Positions 49,401 to 62,100 of a DNA stretch of 64,000 nt are shown piece after piece. This DNA comes from Daphnia pulex. Lineage: Eukaryota > Arthropoda > Branchiopoda > Diplostraca > Daphniidae. The DNA is taken from positions 1,364,001 to 1,428,000 of the forward strand of contig NC_060023.1 in assembly GCF_021134715.1 (NCBI RefSeq), given 5' to 3'. Numbering within the stretch: position 1 is the first letter of the stretch; every line of letters starts with the position of its first letter. A program made the position numbers and the translations under genes. The notes below the pieces were generated by a model. It was not told where the DNA came from and did not search any database. It saw nothing but the letters and a program-made list of their open reading frames with translations.

Positions 49401-50093
49401 ATGAAGTTGAGCATCGCCATCCTCATCTGCTGCGCCATGATTGGATCCATCCAGTCGCAGGGTACCGGTAACAGGCCCAGTTTTATTCAAACCATTTTCG
49501 CTCCGCTCGGACAATTCCTCAGCATCTTCAGGAGACCCAGCCGGCCCAGCGTGTCGGCCGCTGCGGCCGCTTCTTCCGGAAACATTGACGCCTCGTCCAT
49601 CTTCACCGATCCTCAGGTCCTCCAGGAATCTTTGAACAGCATCAACCAGGGATCGCAGCAGCAGCAAGTCCAGGCCGAGCCAGTCGTCCAGACACAAATC
49701 GTCACGGAAACGCTGACCGTCTTCTCCACCATTCCGAGCCTGGAACGCGTCACCAGCGTCGAAACGATGGTCGAGATGATGACGGAAACGTTGACGGAAA
49801 CCGTCAAAACCACCCTGACCAAGACGGAACATATCACCATGACCCATAGCACTTGCTCCTCATCCGTGGCTCCTTCAAAGGCTCCAGCGGCCAGCAGCAA
49901 AGTGGCGGAGAAAGTCAGTCCGTCCGCAGTGTCGACGTGAGTTTTGTCCTGAATTCAAACAAATCAGAATAATTAATTTGATTGATTTTGATGTCTTAAT
50001 AGTTCCACTGCGGTCCAACCTACCAAGAAAGCCCGTCTAACGCCATACGTCGTAAAACGGGCCGTGGAAATCGAAGCCTCTTCTTCCCTCTAA
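49401..50093 (+). CDS. Secreted Thr/Glu-rich protein 3 (TTE cluster)
   Basis: Two coding exons, 49,401-49,936 and 50,003-50,093, phase-2 intron, giving 208 residues. A signal peptide (1 to about 20, LSIAILICCAMIGSIQS) is followed by a Phe-containing stretch with FLSIFRRPSRPS, an Ala/Ser run, a Gln-rich segment (SQQQQVQAEP), and a Thr/Glu body (VEMMTETLTETVKTTLTKTE). The last exon gives TPYVVKRAVEIEASSSL, ending at the shared motif. The RR-x-SRP element is shared with gene 2 (RRASRPG), placing these two closest. Confidence 0.85.
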
Positions 50094-52270
50094 AAAAAAC
50101 AAAAAATTCCTTCGTTATTTGAAGCGGTAAATTTGACCGATTCAAAATCAACTTGTTATTAATATTATTATTCAATCCATGATACGTATACATATGTGTG
50201 TCCCTATTTAATTTCCGGACGATTACACACCAAAAGAAACAAGAAATATTGTTAAAAATATGTTAGAATGTTAGAAATATGTTGCAGGTGACGAGAGTTT
50301 TATGTTAAAAACTCTTCCGCCTGTCAGTCCTGTCATAATAAATCGATTTTTAATCTCTACAACCATTTTCTTATTCTGACCCGAATTCCGATCGGAATTG
50401 ACGTCATCGCACACACGTTCGATTGAAGGTGAAAATGTTTCACAGGGTGTTACAAAAAAAAGTGGGGGAATATAAAACCATTTCAAAAAAATTGCGGTCA
50501 CGCCAAAACGGAATAAAAACGGAAGAAAAAGTAAGCCGAATCGACAATTGAATGTTAACTATACCATAACGCCATAAAGTAACGCCGTTCGTATACCTAC
50601 AGTCGATCTAAAAAAATGAAAAGAAAAAAAGGCCAGTCCGTTTCTCTCTTCAATAGTGGACCTGTGATTACACCACAAGAAATTCCCCGAAACCAATCCG
50701 GCGTTTGATACACACGTACCATCTGCGTGTCAAAGAAGTAAATCATTAGCTGTGAAATAGTTATGCATTATACGACTTAATCACAGAGTTCAACTTTCAA
50801 GGCTTTGCAACGTTTAAATTTTGATTCAACTGGCGCCAAAATTGCCAAACAGTCGGGAAATCCTGGACCTTGTACAGTTTCAATTTTTGATTAGGAAATT
50901 CCCGGCAGATTTTTGGTTTTAATTTTCGCGAAAAAGATGGAGGATGAGCGTCACGAACGGTAATTTCAGTGTTTAACTGGCAGTTAAGAGATACGATTCA
51001 GTCGCGCCACATTTTCTGTTTTCTAAATGACCAGCACCTTTTCTCTTCTATCTAAAAGGGAAACACCGTTAACTCTCATTTGCTGCTCTTCAACGCCTCG
51101 AGGCCGTCTCGCAAAAAAATATAATAATAATAATGACCAGATAACCACACACACACACACACTCTGTCCGTCTTGCCCATTTCTCTCTGGCTCAAATTGT
51201 TACTTAACGTTTTTTGGTGGATAACACAAACTGTTAGATTTCCTAATCATTCTGGCCAGCCGCGCTGTCTTGTGTAAGGACGACGACATTCGGCGGACCG
51301 TTAAAAGTGGCTTGCGTGTGTGTACACCATCTCCTTTTTTTCTTGTTGAATGCGTGCGGAAGACACACGCCGGTATACAAGACACTTTTCATTTCGGTGC
51401 CGGAACTTAATTGTTTTTCTTTCTGTTTCGTTTTCCCTTCAAAGTTCAACGGTAAAAGTTGCTTGAATTTCGGTTTTTTTCCCTATCAAAAGTTCAAAAC
51501 TCCAATCCGGCTTGCGTGTAATTTGGGATAAACTAATAAAAAAAAATAAAGTTAAATCGCACAATGACGCGGCACGAAATCTGTAGGAAGAAAAAGATAA
51601 ACAGATGAATAATGCGGTCGCTGGATGAGACTTGTGTTACATTGGTATGACCCTATTAGCCATTTCTGGAAAACCGATTTCAGAATTTCAAATTTGGCGC
51701 CAAAAAAAGAAAAGCGCGAAATTTTCAAAATGTCATCCCGACCTGATTCTAAAATCCTACACACTTTTGACACATTAAAAGAAAAATGTCTTTTAAAAAT
51801 CTTTCCGGTTCATTACTCAATCTTTAATAATCCCCTTATGCTGTCGTAGGATTCAATCCCCTTTAACAACAACAACAAAAAATCACCGAGTAAATAACGG
51901 TTGATCAGGTTGAGACGGCGTGACCAGGAAGAATAAAATGACGTAGGCTTGAACCATAATTTCTTTCTGACTAGAGCAAAAGCCCAGAGAGATTCGCGTC
52001 GCTCTCTTAAGTGTGAAATCTCTTTCTTCCTCCTTAAAAAATTGTTATTTTATTTTATTTTTCACTCGGGTTGTTATTCGTGCGTGTCCACCCGGCCACC
52101 CGGTCGACCTCCTTCCCACAAGAATAAGTGGCGACACGACAGAGAAGAAAAAAAACACATTCGGCTACTTAACTAAAAGACCGTACAGTCCAGTACAGTG
52201 CACATACGTCGCATAAAAAAGAAACGGTAGCCTAACTCAAAACGACGGCCATCAGCCAACAGAAGGTGAG
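50094..52270. other. Intergenic, nothing recognised
   Basis: AT-rich spacer; AC microsatellite near 51,147-51,162. No gene seen. Confidence 0.4.
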
Positions 52271-52278
52271 AGAATATC

Positions 52279-52316
52279 TATAAAGTGGAGCCGAGTGTTT
52301 AGCGGGCGATTCAGTC
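52279..52316 (+). promoter_or_regulatory. Core promoter of TTE gene 4
   Basis: TATAAAG at 52,279 with the arthropod initiator TCAGTC at 52,311, about 31 bp apart, 90 bp before the start codon. The spacing is textbook. Confidence 0.65.
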
Positions 52317-52404
52317 GATAGACCAGCTACCGGGTCCGCCGGATGAGTCTCTCTCGTCCGTTCGTCTTTAAAAATCCCTTCAGACTTACCCGACCAAATT
52401 GAAA

Positions 52405-53626
52405 ATGGATACGCCAACAAAGTGCTTCGTGTTGTTGAGTCTCTTGTGTCTGTTTTGCCAGCCCTGCCGGACTCAGAGCAACGGCGGATTCTTCGCCAAT
52501 TTCGCCCAAATCTTCCAGCGACGCACTTCGACGACGCCCACCGAAACCGTCACCGAGCCCGTCACCGTCTACTTGACCCAATACGAGACGCAAGTCAAGA
52601 CGGAAACGGAGCGGATTACAGAGACGGAAACATCCACCTTGTCCTTGTCTTGGCTCAGGTGAATCAAATTGAATTTTCCTGTTGCGAATTTCAAATAAAC
52701 AAAAATTATGACGCACAGATGGACGACGCAAACTGAGCGGGAATTTCTTACCGAAACCGTGACGGAAACGTCCACGTCGGTCGACGTTTCTCTGCTCGTC
52801 AGTGTGGCCGTCGTGACGCTCACCGAGCGGCTGACGGCCTTCCAGACCGTCACCTCGACGGCCACGTCGTTCTCCACGCTGTCAAAGACGCTCTACTCGG
52901 AGTTTGTCGTGACTGAAATCGCCTCCAAATGTCCGACCTACACCGTCAGCGTCGGCATGTTGCAACGGCACGGGCAAGTCGAGGAATCTCGACGGGCTTC
53001 CGGGGCGGATGTGGCCGCATTAGACGACGAACTTCACTTCTCCGATGAAGAGCTGATAAAAATGGACGAACTGGCCGCTTCCCAGTTGCAGAAGAACATT
53101 TTGAACAATCAAAATGTGCACACTTTCAAGGTGGATGAGTTTGTCCACTTGAAACCGTCGGTGGCTCCTCCGGCTCTGATGCAGGATCCCGTCGACATAG
53201 ACGACATGGACCTGGTGGCCATGCAGCGCAATTTAGAGTTCGGTGACTTGTCGCCGAGTCTTCCGGAAAAGATGCCGCATTACGGGAAAGTGGGTCAAGT
53301 GATGGAGAAACGGACCGGATTGGGATCCCAACAGGACCTGGAAGTGGTTGACATTGGCGATCTTGACCTGGTGGATGGATTCCTCCGTCGAACGGCCGGC
53401 CAGCTGACGTAAGTTGAATTTGAAAATGGTAATTTAAAAAATGACACTTTCGTTAATTATTTGGGATTTCTACCTCAGGGCTGGACCGACGAAATTGGCT
53501 GGCATTCCTCATCTCATTAAACATTCTAGCATCATCGAGTCCTCATTTCCATCTCGACAGCGTCAATTCCAGGTGGCAGAGAATTCGCAGGCCGACATCA
53601 CGGCCAATTTGAAATTCACTAACTAA
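52405..53626 (+). CDS. Secreted Thr/Glu-rich protein 4 (TTE cluster)
   Basis: Three coding exons, 52,405-52,658, 52,719-53,408 and 53,479-53,626, both introns phase 2, giving 363 residues. Signal peptide about 1-24 (CFVLLSLLCLFCQPCRTQS), then GGFFANFAQIFQRRTST, then Thr/Glu/Val repeats (TETVTEPVTVYLTQYETQVK; TLTERLTAFQTVTSTATSFS). Unlike its neighbours it has an acidic, less repetitive middle (DELHFSDEELIKMDELAASQ and an IDDMDL repeat) that looks folded or ligand-binding. The last exon has the variant motif IPHLIKHSSIIESSF. It also has one extra intron in the repeat body. Confidence 0.85.
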
Positions 53627-54990
53627 AAACACAAAAGATTTAAAGCTTTGCGAAACAAATTTGTGTTATGTAACGGGTTCTTACCGGGTTGTTGCCCTTT
53701 TGTCTCTTCTACCGATCCTGGTTTATTGCTGCTGTCTGACGATATCTATTTATTTGAAATGAAAAAAAAAGAAAATGAAGGTGGGAAATTACTATTTAAT
53801 TCGTGTAGGTACAAAATACAACGAAAATATTATTGAAAATTTACTAATAACCTACTTACTACATCGTTCAACCCATTGCGGCTGGATCAACTCCGTTTCT
53901 TTTAATTTCTTGTCGTCGCGGTCGACGAATCTAAAGGAAAAAAATGATTATTTTAAAAATTTGTTTCATTGAATGTGCCAGCGGATACCATTTTTTAAAT
54001 GTTTTACGTGGAGAACTTTTCGGAAAACACCGCCCATTGCCGGGAAAAGGTAGACCTAAAAGACGCATTCAAATATCCCGCGTGAGAAAAGGAGGGGCCG
54101 TATCGAATGTACTAAATTAAATCCAAAAAAACCTGGGAAAGTTCAACCCAAAATAAAAATTTAAACTAAATTATTTGAATTCTTCTGGGAACTGACCGTG
54201 ACGTTTTTTTTTTCTTCTTTTTTTCCATCCCGATCGAATGTTAGTGTATCACATCTCTTCCAACACTCTATAGTGCAACATGTACTCCAGCAGCTGCTGC
54301 AGACAGGTGGCGTCAGGACGATGTGGTTCTCTCCGGATCATCTTCTACGAAAAGAGATGCGGTTAAATTTGGAAAATAATGATCAAATAATATCAAAACC
54401 CCGTGATATAACCCACTAACCTGCTTGCGTGAATGTACTGTTTCATCTTTGTACTATCAAAAGATGAAAAGAAGAAGAAAATAACAATTTCCAGGTCTTC
54501 CAATTTTGTGTGTGTTGGAACCGTTTGAACTTGAGACCCTCGGGGTTTACGACTCTCATTTAGTAAAATAATCTGAAAAAAAAAGAGAAAATTTCAAATC
54601 ATAATTTTGGTCAGACATATCTTTTACGACAAATTTCTTTTCTTGTTTAAACTTTTTTCTCTTTTATAGTCGAGCAATTTGTTGCCGCGACACAAAAGGG
54701 ACGACGAGACGATATCGACAACGACCGTCAAATTTTCTCTGGCAAACAACAAAAGTCTAATCTTATGCAGACCTGCGGCCGTCCTACAATCCTTGATTAC
54801 TACCCGAATGAAACCAAAGTATAACAGACTAGTGGGGAGGGGGGGGGGAGAGATTTTAGAAAAGAAAAAAAAAGAAAACAAGAAACTCAGCCCAGGAAAC
54901 CGCAACAATGAAAAATAAAGCTCGAGAGAATAAATAAAGAATATAAAGAAACATTGTTCTTTCTTTTTTTCCAGCCCAGACTAGTTATTA
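53627..54990. other. Intergenic, nothing recognised
   Basis: Short unsupported frames and A/T tracts, including a G run near 54,835-54,848. Confidence 0.4.
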
Positions 54991-55002
54991 GATAGATATT
55001 CT

Positions 55003-55040
55003 TATAAAAGAGCGGATGGTTAGGTGTCGACAAGCTCAGA
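55003..55040 (+). promoter_or_regulatory. Core promoter of TTE gene 5
   Basis: TATAAAAG at 55,003 with an initiator-like CTCAGA at 55,035; the start codon is at 55,107. Confidence 0.6.
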
Positions 55041-55106
55041 AGGTCTTGGCAGTCGCTAGCGTCCGGTTGATATTTAATAAGAAGAAGAAAGAAGTTGAAG
55101 AATAAA

Positions 55107-56157
55107 ATGAGATTGTTACTAGTGATGTTGCTGGTGAGTGGATTGCTGATTGGCGAGAGCCAGGCCCAACGTCCAATCGGTCTATTCTTCAACGCCCTTT
55201 ACATCAACTTTAGAAACTGGATCGGTCTGGGCGGCGGCCAGTCCGTCAGCACTTCGACCAGCTCCCAGCCAACGGTGACAGTGACGGCGACAGTGACAAC
55301 GACCGTCATTGATTCTCCTCCAAGCGTTCCGGATGACTACGTCGAATTCGCTCCTCCTAATTCAATTGTTCCGGAAGTAATGATCACGGAAGCGGCCAGC
55401 ACCGAGTCGGGGATGTCGACGACGGCCATGGAGGAGGCCAGCACCGAAGGAGCTAGCACCGACAGTCCCTTGATAATCCAGGAGAATCTTCTGGTGGAAT
55501 CATCCACTCCGGCTGAGAACAATCAAGTGGAACTGGAAATCGTCACGGAAGGGCCGGAATTGGATCCCTCGGATGCGTCGGTGATTGAAGCCATGGCGCA
55601 AATTTTACTGGAAATTCCAACCACCACGCCAGACTCGCCTACTACGCAAAGTGTTGAATCTGAGACGGAAGCCATCGTCGTCAAAGACGTTCCACCGGTG
55701 GCTCCTGCTGTTGTTGTTGCTACAACAACAACAACGACGACCAGTTTCCCGAGGGATTCGACAACCTTCGCCACTTTGGCACCGAAGAGGACCATCCATT
55801 TCAACAGGCCCAGCTGGACGCCCACCTTCTTGAAGTTGGCCAACAGGGGATCGACTTCTCGTTACTTTTTCCCGGCCTCGTTCAGACGGCCCAAAGATTC
55901 CGGATTCTTGGAAAAGGAAACCATTTCGTTGAGCCCTTCCAAACCCTTGTCGTAAGTCAACTGGCAATTGAATTGAATTTAAAAAGTTATCTGTGCGTAA
56001 TTTAATAGAATTTGATGATGATTTCAGGGTGGAGAATTCGGTACCTCCTAGGATTCCGTACGTTGTCAAACGTCAGATCGAGATTGAATCTTCGATGACG
56101 GTTTTGAATCAGCAGCAAAGTTCGGTGTTGATCGCCAGAGCCGCTACAGCAGATTGA
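55107..56157 (+). CDS. Secreted Thr/Ser/Pro-rich protein 5 (TTE cluster)
   Basis: Two coding exons, 55,107-55,951 and 56,028-56,157, phase-2 intron, giving 324 residues. Signal peptide about 1-20 (LLLVMLLVSGLLIGESQA), then IGLFFNALYINFRNWIG and a short TVTVTATVTTTV run. The body is less repetitive (Glu/Thr/Ser/Pro, with a TTTTTT tract) and a basic Phe-rich segment (RYFFPASFRRPKDSGF) precedes the intron. The last exon carries IPYVVKRQIEIESSM, the shared C-terminal motif, then a Gln/Ser tail. It is the most diverged member, placed in the family mainly by the last exon and intron phase. Confidence 0.82.
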
Positions 56158-59100
56158 ATTGAATCAACCTAAAACCTGTGCACACAAAACACAAAGAAAT
56201 ATATTTATGAATTGTTGAAACAAAAGTGTAAGGGACGTTTCATGTTGAAACCACCTCGCAATTTCACCCCGTTTATGAAAATTAGTTTGCAAAAATACAA
56301 CAATTTGGTTTTTTTACCTTTTTAACTCAAACATTTTCCAGATTTTTCAATTTCAAACGAACAAAATGCTTGGCATTTTCAATAGAACGCGTTTATACAA
56401 ATAGCCGCCAACGAAACACAACGGGATTTGCTTCGATTAACGTTACGAGGCCAAAATGGCACAAAACGGGAAAGTACATGTAAACGGATAATAACTAAAA
56501 CTGGGATGAGGGTTGAAAAGGCCGGGTCAACATTCTACGACTCTCTACGATTGTTGAAACTCAAAGTTCACACCTGCTGCATGGCAAATTGCTATTACAA
56601 AATCTCAAATTATATCGGTACATATTAATAGAACAGGTAATTAACGAGAACTGAACACGTGGAGATTGAACAAATTGTCTGCTAATGAAAACCTGATTAG
56701 ACAAAGTTACACACACGTACAAAAGAGATTTGAACAATAAGAAAATGTGTAAATTTCACTGCAGAAACTGAATAATGGTTTGTTTTCCAACTACTAGAGT
56801 TTTGGTGGCTACAAATCGTTTAGATAAGAAATGGCCACCGAGTAAATTTGTGAGTAGGTGGACAACCAGCAGCATTGTTTGTTTCCTTTTGATTTTGTGG
56901 GGTCCACAGAAGTAAATAGTTACTAAGAAAGTGGCCGACAACAATGTGTCATAAAGTCGATGCCATTTACCGTTCGAAACCTCCTGCTATAGAAACCACT
57001 AAAAGAAAGTTGCAGAGAGACCCAATAAATTCACAATACCGACTCTCTGATCGTGTGTGAACTAGTTTCAAAATTCTATTTTGCCAATCTTCTTTCCTTG
57101 TATCTTTTCCAATCATGTGCAATCAAGAACACACCAACAAAGTGATTCCATAATTATACCTTTCCTGATAATAATGGCTTACAAGAAACGACACGAAATT
57201 CAGAAATGGGGACTTACGTTTTGCCAATTGATGACTCATTCCCTCGTGTTTGGGAAAGTTGGTTTATTGCAAGTGAATAGCTCGCACTCCGTCAAGCAAA
57301 TCAGACTTGTCCTTCACGACTTTTTGCATGTTTGAAAACGTGGCCGCGGAAGTGCAGAAGAAAAGAGCGCCAAGGAGCTACCGCCACCTAGCGGCCAAAT
57401 TTGAAACTTGGTTCAATTTTTCAAAAACCAAACCAAATTGAAATCGTTTTCGTTTTCCAACGTACCGTACGACACGGACGATTGTTCCCAGCGTTATTTT
57501 TCTTTCTTTCTTTCACGTCAAGAATTTTATCGCTGAATCACGTCCACCCAAGTCAAGGGCGGTGAGAAAGCTCGCGTTGCGTGATGGTCGCCGCGAAGAT
57601 GTTACTGGCGTCAAAAAATCTTCACGGTCATCTTCGAGTGAGACAAAAGAAACAAAAACAGCGGCGCAACTTTTGACGGCGCGGCACACACAAAAAGCCC
57701 CAGCACGAAATATATTTCTTCTTCCGCCGCCGCAACACTTTGCCGGCCTGATGCCGTCTGTTTGCTTTGTGCAATCGCGGCCGCGCGGTTTCACCTATTC
57801 ATCGGCTAATCAAATTATTCTCCTTTATTCATTCGTAACTAAAGTAACGAAATGTTTCGCCAATGGAAATTCTTTCGATTTGATTGCTGTGGTTTTCTTC
57901 CGCCTCCGCATTGTTTCAGCCCGGTTATATCTGAAAGGAATCCGCCCTGTCACTTTGATTTTGATTTTCGAGCGTTTTTGGGCTTGTAGACATTTTTGCG
58001 ACACACGAAAAAAGTCCTGTTGTTTCCCGTACGCTAGACAATGCCTCGGTGAAATCGTGGACTGGCATCAGCACAAGTTGTCCGATTGCTAATCGAAAAT
58101 GCGCAACGATTTTCAAAAAACTTTAAAATTTTTGTTGTTTTTCAATGGCGTTTATTGTACAGTTGGTTCTATTATTATCCGTGGAATAGCTGGCATATTT
58201 TGATCGCAATCGTCTCTCTCCGTATAGAAGCGGATCTGAATGGCATTTGCATTTTAGCGGTGCTGAGCGGTGCTGAGTGTCCAGCGCATTGCGTCATTGA
58301 GAGAAGAGATATGATGGATTCGAATTCGGCTAAACGTGTAGATTTCGAGATAAAAGGCGGTCAACTTTTGATCAGCGTCCGTGCCGGAATGGTATAGTAA
58401 GGAAATGATTTATTCAGATGCTGATGCTGTTGCTGAGCTGAGATCGACGACCTCTTTTATTTATACATTTATATAATGCAATGTTTGGTTGGATGAGTGA
58501 CGGAATTTCGTTATCAAACGCAACGGATTATTAAGCGTTCCTTTTTGGGCCAGCAGCGCACCAGTTGCCGGCTGTTGCAATCAGTTTTCAGTGTAACATT
58601 TGGAATGATCGCAATTTTTCAAAAGTTCACCGCGCTGAATAAATAAGAGTCGGTTGAGACCCATCCTCGCCTTGATGCTGTTGCCTATCTATACGTGGGC
58701 ACCCAGCACGATTTACGTATAAGGTTGCGTAACCTTACATCAAAATTCATTCCCAGATTCCAAATTGGACGATGGCAATCGTATCGTGTAGATATTACTC
58801 ACGTATATAGTACGCGGATGACATTATAGAACATTCAAAAATGGCCCAACAGCCATCAATCGGCCATCAATTCCACCCGAAATTCTATATGCGAAATAAT
58901 TAATATTCGACTGCCAAAAAACAAGCTGGACAAGCATTTTTCATGTGGGCTCTATACTTCAGCATATAGACCCCCTTTAGGCAATATACAACCCTTTCCA
59001 ACTTTTGGTGAATAATTGCGAGAGAGGACGTGAAATATTCAGTTTGGTCAATTCTTTCCCATGTCACAATTCCATCCTGCTGCTCTTATATGTACTATAC

Positions 59101-62100
59101 CTACCAAAACAGTAGGCTAACTGTTAAATAATATATAAGAAAATCCTTTGCGAAGGAAATATGTAGGCCAAAACCCAGAAGCGAAATATGACAATCCTCC
59201 CCTCAGCAGCAGCAGCTATAAGAAAAATATAGTTTTATTTTCATGTGATGTGTTTGCATCGTATTATTTAACTGTTCACCTCAGCGTCTAGTGCCATTTT
59301 TTGGATGTGGCACATATATTCAGACAATACGGCAGTTAATGAAGTCAATTATAATATATACATATACGTTCATCATTCAAGAGCATCATACGGAGCTATG
59401 TAGGGAAAGCCCTGTAAAAAAATCAAGCGTGTACATATATTTCTTTATGGGGAGCGAGTGGGTTTAATGGTCGGGAAAATGAGAGCGAAACAAACAGCAA
59501 GAGCTCACAGACGTACCTCGCCGTCTCATCCTTTTGACTCTATCTATATAATCATTCTTATTCCGTTTTTTGAATGAATGTAGTACAGTATATATAACTC
59601 TGCTGGCCACGTATATAATAAACATCTGCGCATAGGCACAACCAAAAAAGGGTTATAGAACTAAATACAAGTTTTTATAGGTTTATTTTTTAATTTTTGT
59701 TGTCATTTTTTGGGTTGTCGCTTTTATGTAGCCGCAAAAGTAATCGACTGGGTTGAGGAGTCATTACCAAAAATAGAATTAGCCTTTTTATATAATTGCT
59801 GAAAGGAAAAATTAGGTTTAACGGCCGGCGAAATATGCAAAAATTGCTATAGTAGCTTACATTTTAGCGCTCCTTCTCTTTCTGAAAAAAAGCCCCGCGT
59901 TCTTCTATTTATCCGCATTCTTTTATTTATGGACACTGGAGATACGGGAATCCATCAGTCCAACACACATATTGGGTCATCTCGTGCCGACAGAGGTCTA
60001 CTGCCTATAAGCGCTATGACTATATCATTATCAACGCTATAAAACATGAATAATGACGAACATGGAAACAGTTTTACAGCAAAAACCCCAAAAAACATTA
60101 TTATTCGCTGCTGTTTTGTTCAAAAAACGAAATATTTCCCCTCTATATTCTTCGACGGGTGTAAGCAATTTCCCCAGAAAAAAAGAAAAATAATAATGTT
60201 GGGTGGAAGCACAGCTCAAATTTCGCGCTCGCTGAAAGCTATAATAAAAGACAGACCGCGCGGCAGCCGTCTATACACACCTATAGACAGACAGACAGAC
60301 AGACAGACACAAAAACAATTCAATATAACCACCTTTTTGTTTTTGTTTTATTTTCACCATTTCTTTTGTTATGTATTTTATCTTTTTCTCTGCTGAGCGA
60401 TTTCCATTTGAAAAGGGTCGACCATTTTTTTGAAATATTTTGTAGGGTTGAATCATTTCAAACGCAATTAACTTTACTATACATAGCAAAGTTCACCCCC
60501 TTTTTTAACGTTTTAACTTGCCTTTTGACGTTTTAACCTTTTTCTCGTGCTGCTCATTCAGCATTTTCAACTTTTTTTCGAAATATAGGCCTATTAAGTC
60601 TAATAAAATAGATTCAATAACTTGTCAATAACCAACACGTAAGCTTTTCTTTCAGCGAAAATTGATGTTTATAAATAAAGTCGTATATAGAAAAAAACAA
60701 TCATTTAGTAATCAATATAGTCGATTCCCCTTATATAAAAGATGAGTAATGACAAGTGCTATCGAAAAACATTGAGTAATCACCGCTAGTTCTCAGCCGC
60801 GGATGAAATAACAAGCCGAGACATTGACTGACGAGGCCTATTGGAACAGCTTGACACTGACGGAAGATATGAGCCACAGCAGCAGCAGCAGACCGAATGG
60901 GAAAATCTAACCAGCATCAGACAGCATGTATCACTATATATGATTAAACAACTCCATTCGGTGCTATGTGGCCTATCGCCTTTTACAATTCACATATAAG
61001 TGACCCAGACAGCATCAGCATCATCCAGACAAGGTCGTATGCGGTCGACGAACTGTTTGAAATTCGATGTTAGCGTGTGCAATAAATCAACGAGGTATTA
61101 TTTAATAGCGAACTATATACTTATTAGCCAGCGAAGAGAGTAGTATAAAACAATAGCTGAACCGCATATTTTCCATTCATTTATAAGTGGATTCACTGGC
61201 GGACACTACCATTCCGGTTATATCTTATACATTCTTTCCAACCTTTTTATGTTTTAATGGTCCCTTATAGAATCACTTAGCAACATTTTTGACAAGACTC
61301 TCTACTTCGGTATAGTCAGATTTTGACGACAGCATCCCCCCTACACTACACTATACATCAAAGTGTGTCTGTGGTCTTTTATGTATTCCTTTTTCGGGAC
61401 CGTTCGGCACATATAGATTGCCAAACGCACAAAGCCAGCAGCAATCAATTGTCTGTTTTTTTTCCAAACCAACTTATATGAAGTTGCATAATAATATACA
61501 TAATATAATTTTTTGTTTGCATAGGCTACTCGGTAGACATTATAATATATAGCATAACCTGGAACATTTTCTGATGTCCAAATTCCAAATGACCGCCAGC
61601 AATGCACAAGAGGCAATAAATTTTCACATGGGGAAAAATTTGGGCAAACCAAAATGGCGCCCGTCAGCGACGCGCTCCATTTAAAAAAATAATAATTATA
61701 CCGTAGTTAGGCTATATACAATACATTCTCCTTTGAAAGAATCAATATATCATCACGTTTGCCTTTATGATGAGCTCTCCATCAAGTTTTTCGTGTTGCT
61801 GCAGTTGCACCAATGCTGGCCTGCTGGGGCGTGCGGAGAGAGCCTTGCAAAAAAATGGAATTTCTAAGGGATATCAGATAAATCATGTGATTGACGTCCG
61901 TTTGATGATAATATCTTTTAAACACAGCAGGTTATTCCCCCTGGTAACAAAATAACAGCAGTTGGCCAAGACCTATACAAACATTCGTTGAATATCTCAG
62001 TTATACTAAAAAGATCAGAGAAATAAAGAAATCCAACTGCTGATGATATGGCTATACGCTCGGTTTATTTATGCAAAGATAAAAGCAAAGTTGACATTCT

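Noticed and set aside
57562-58092. 176-codon plus-strand frame
   Set aside because: No domain, signal peptide, splice context or compositional sign of coding; the overlapping minus-strand frame is just as open.
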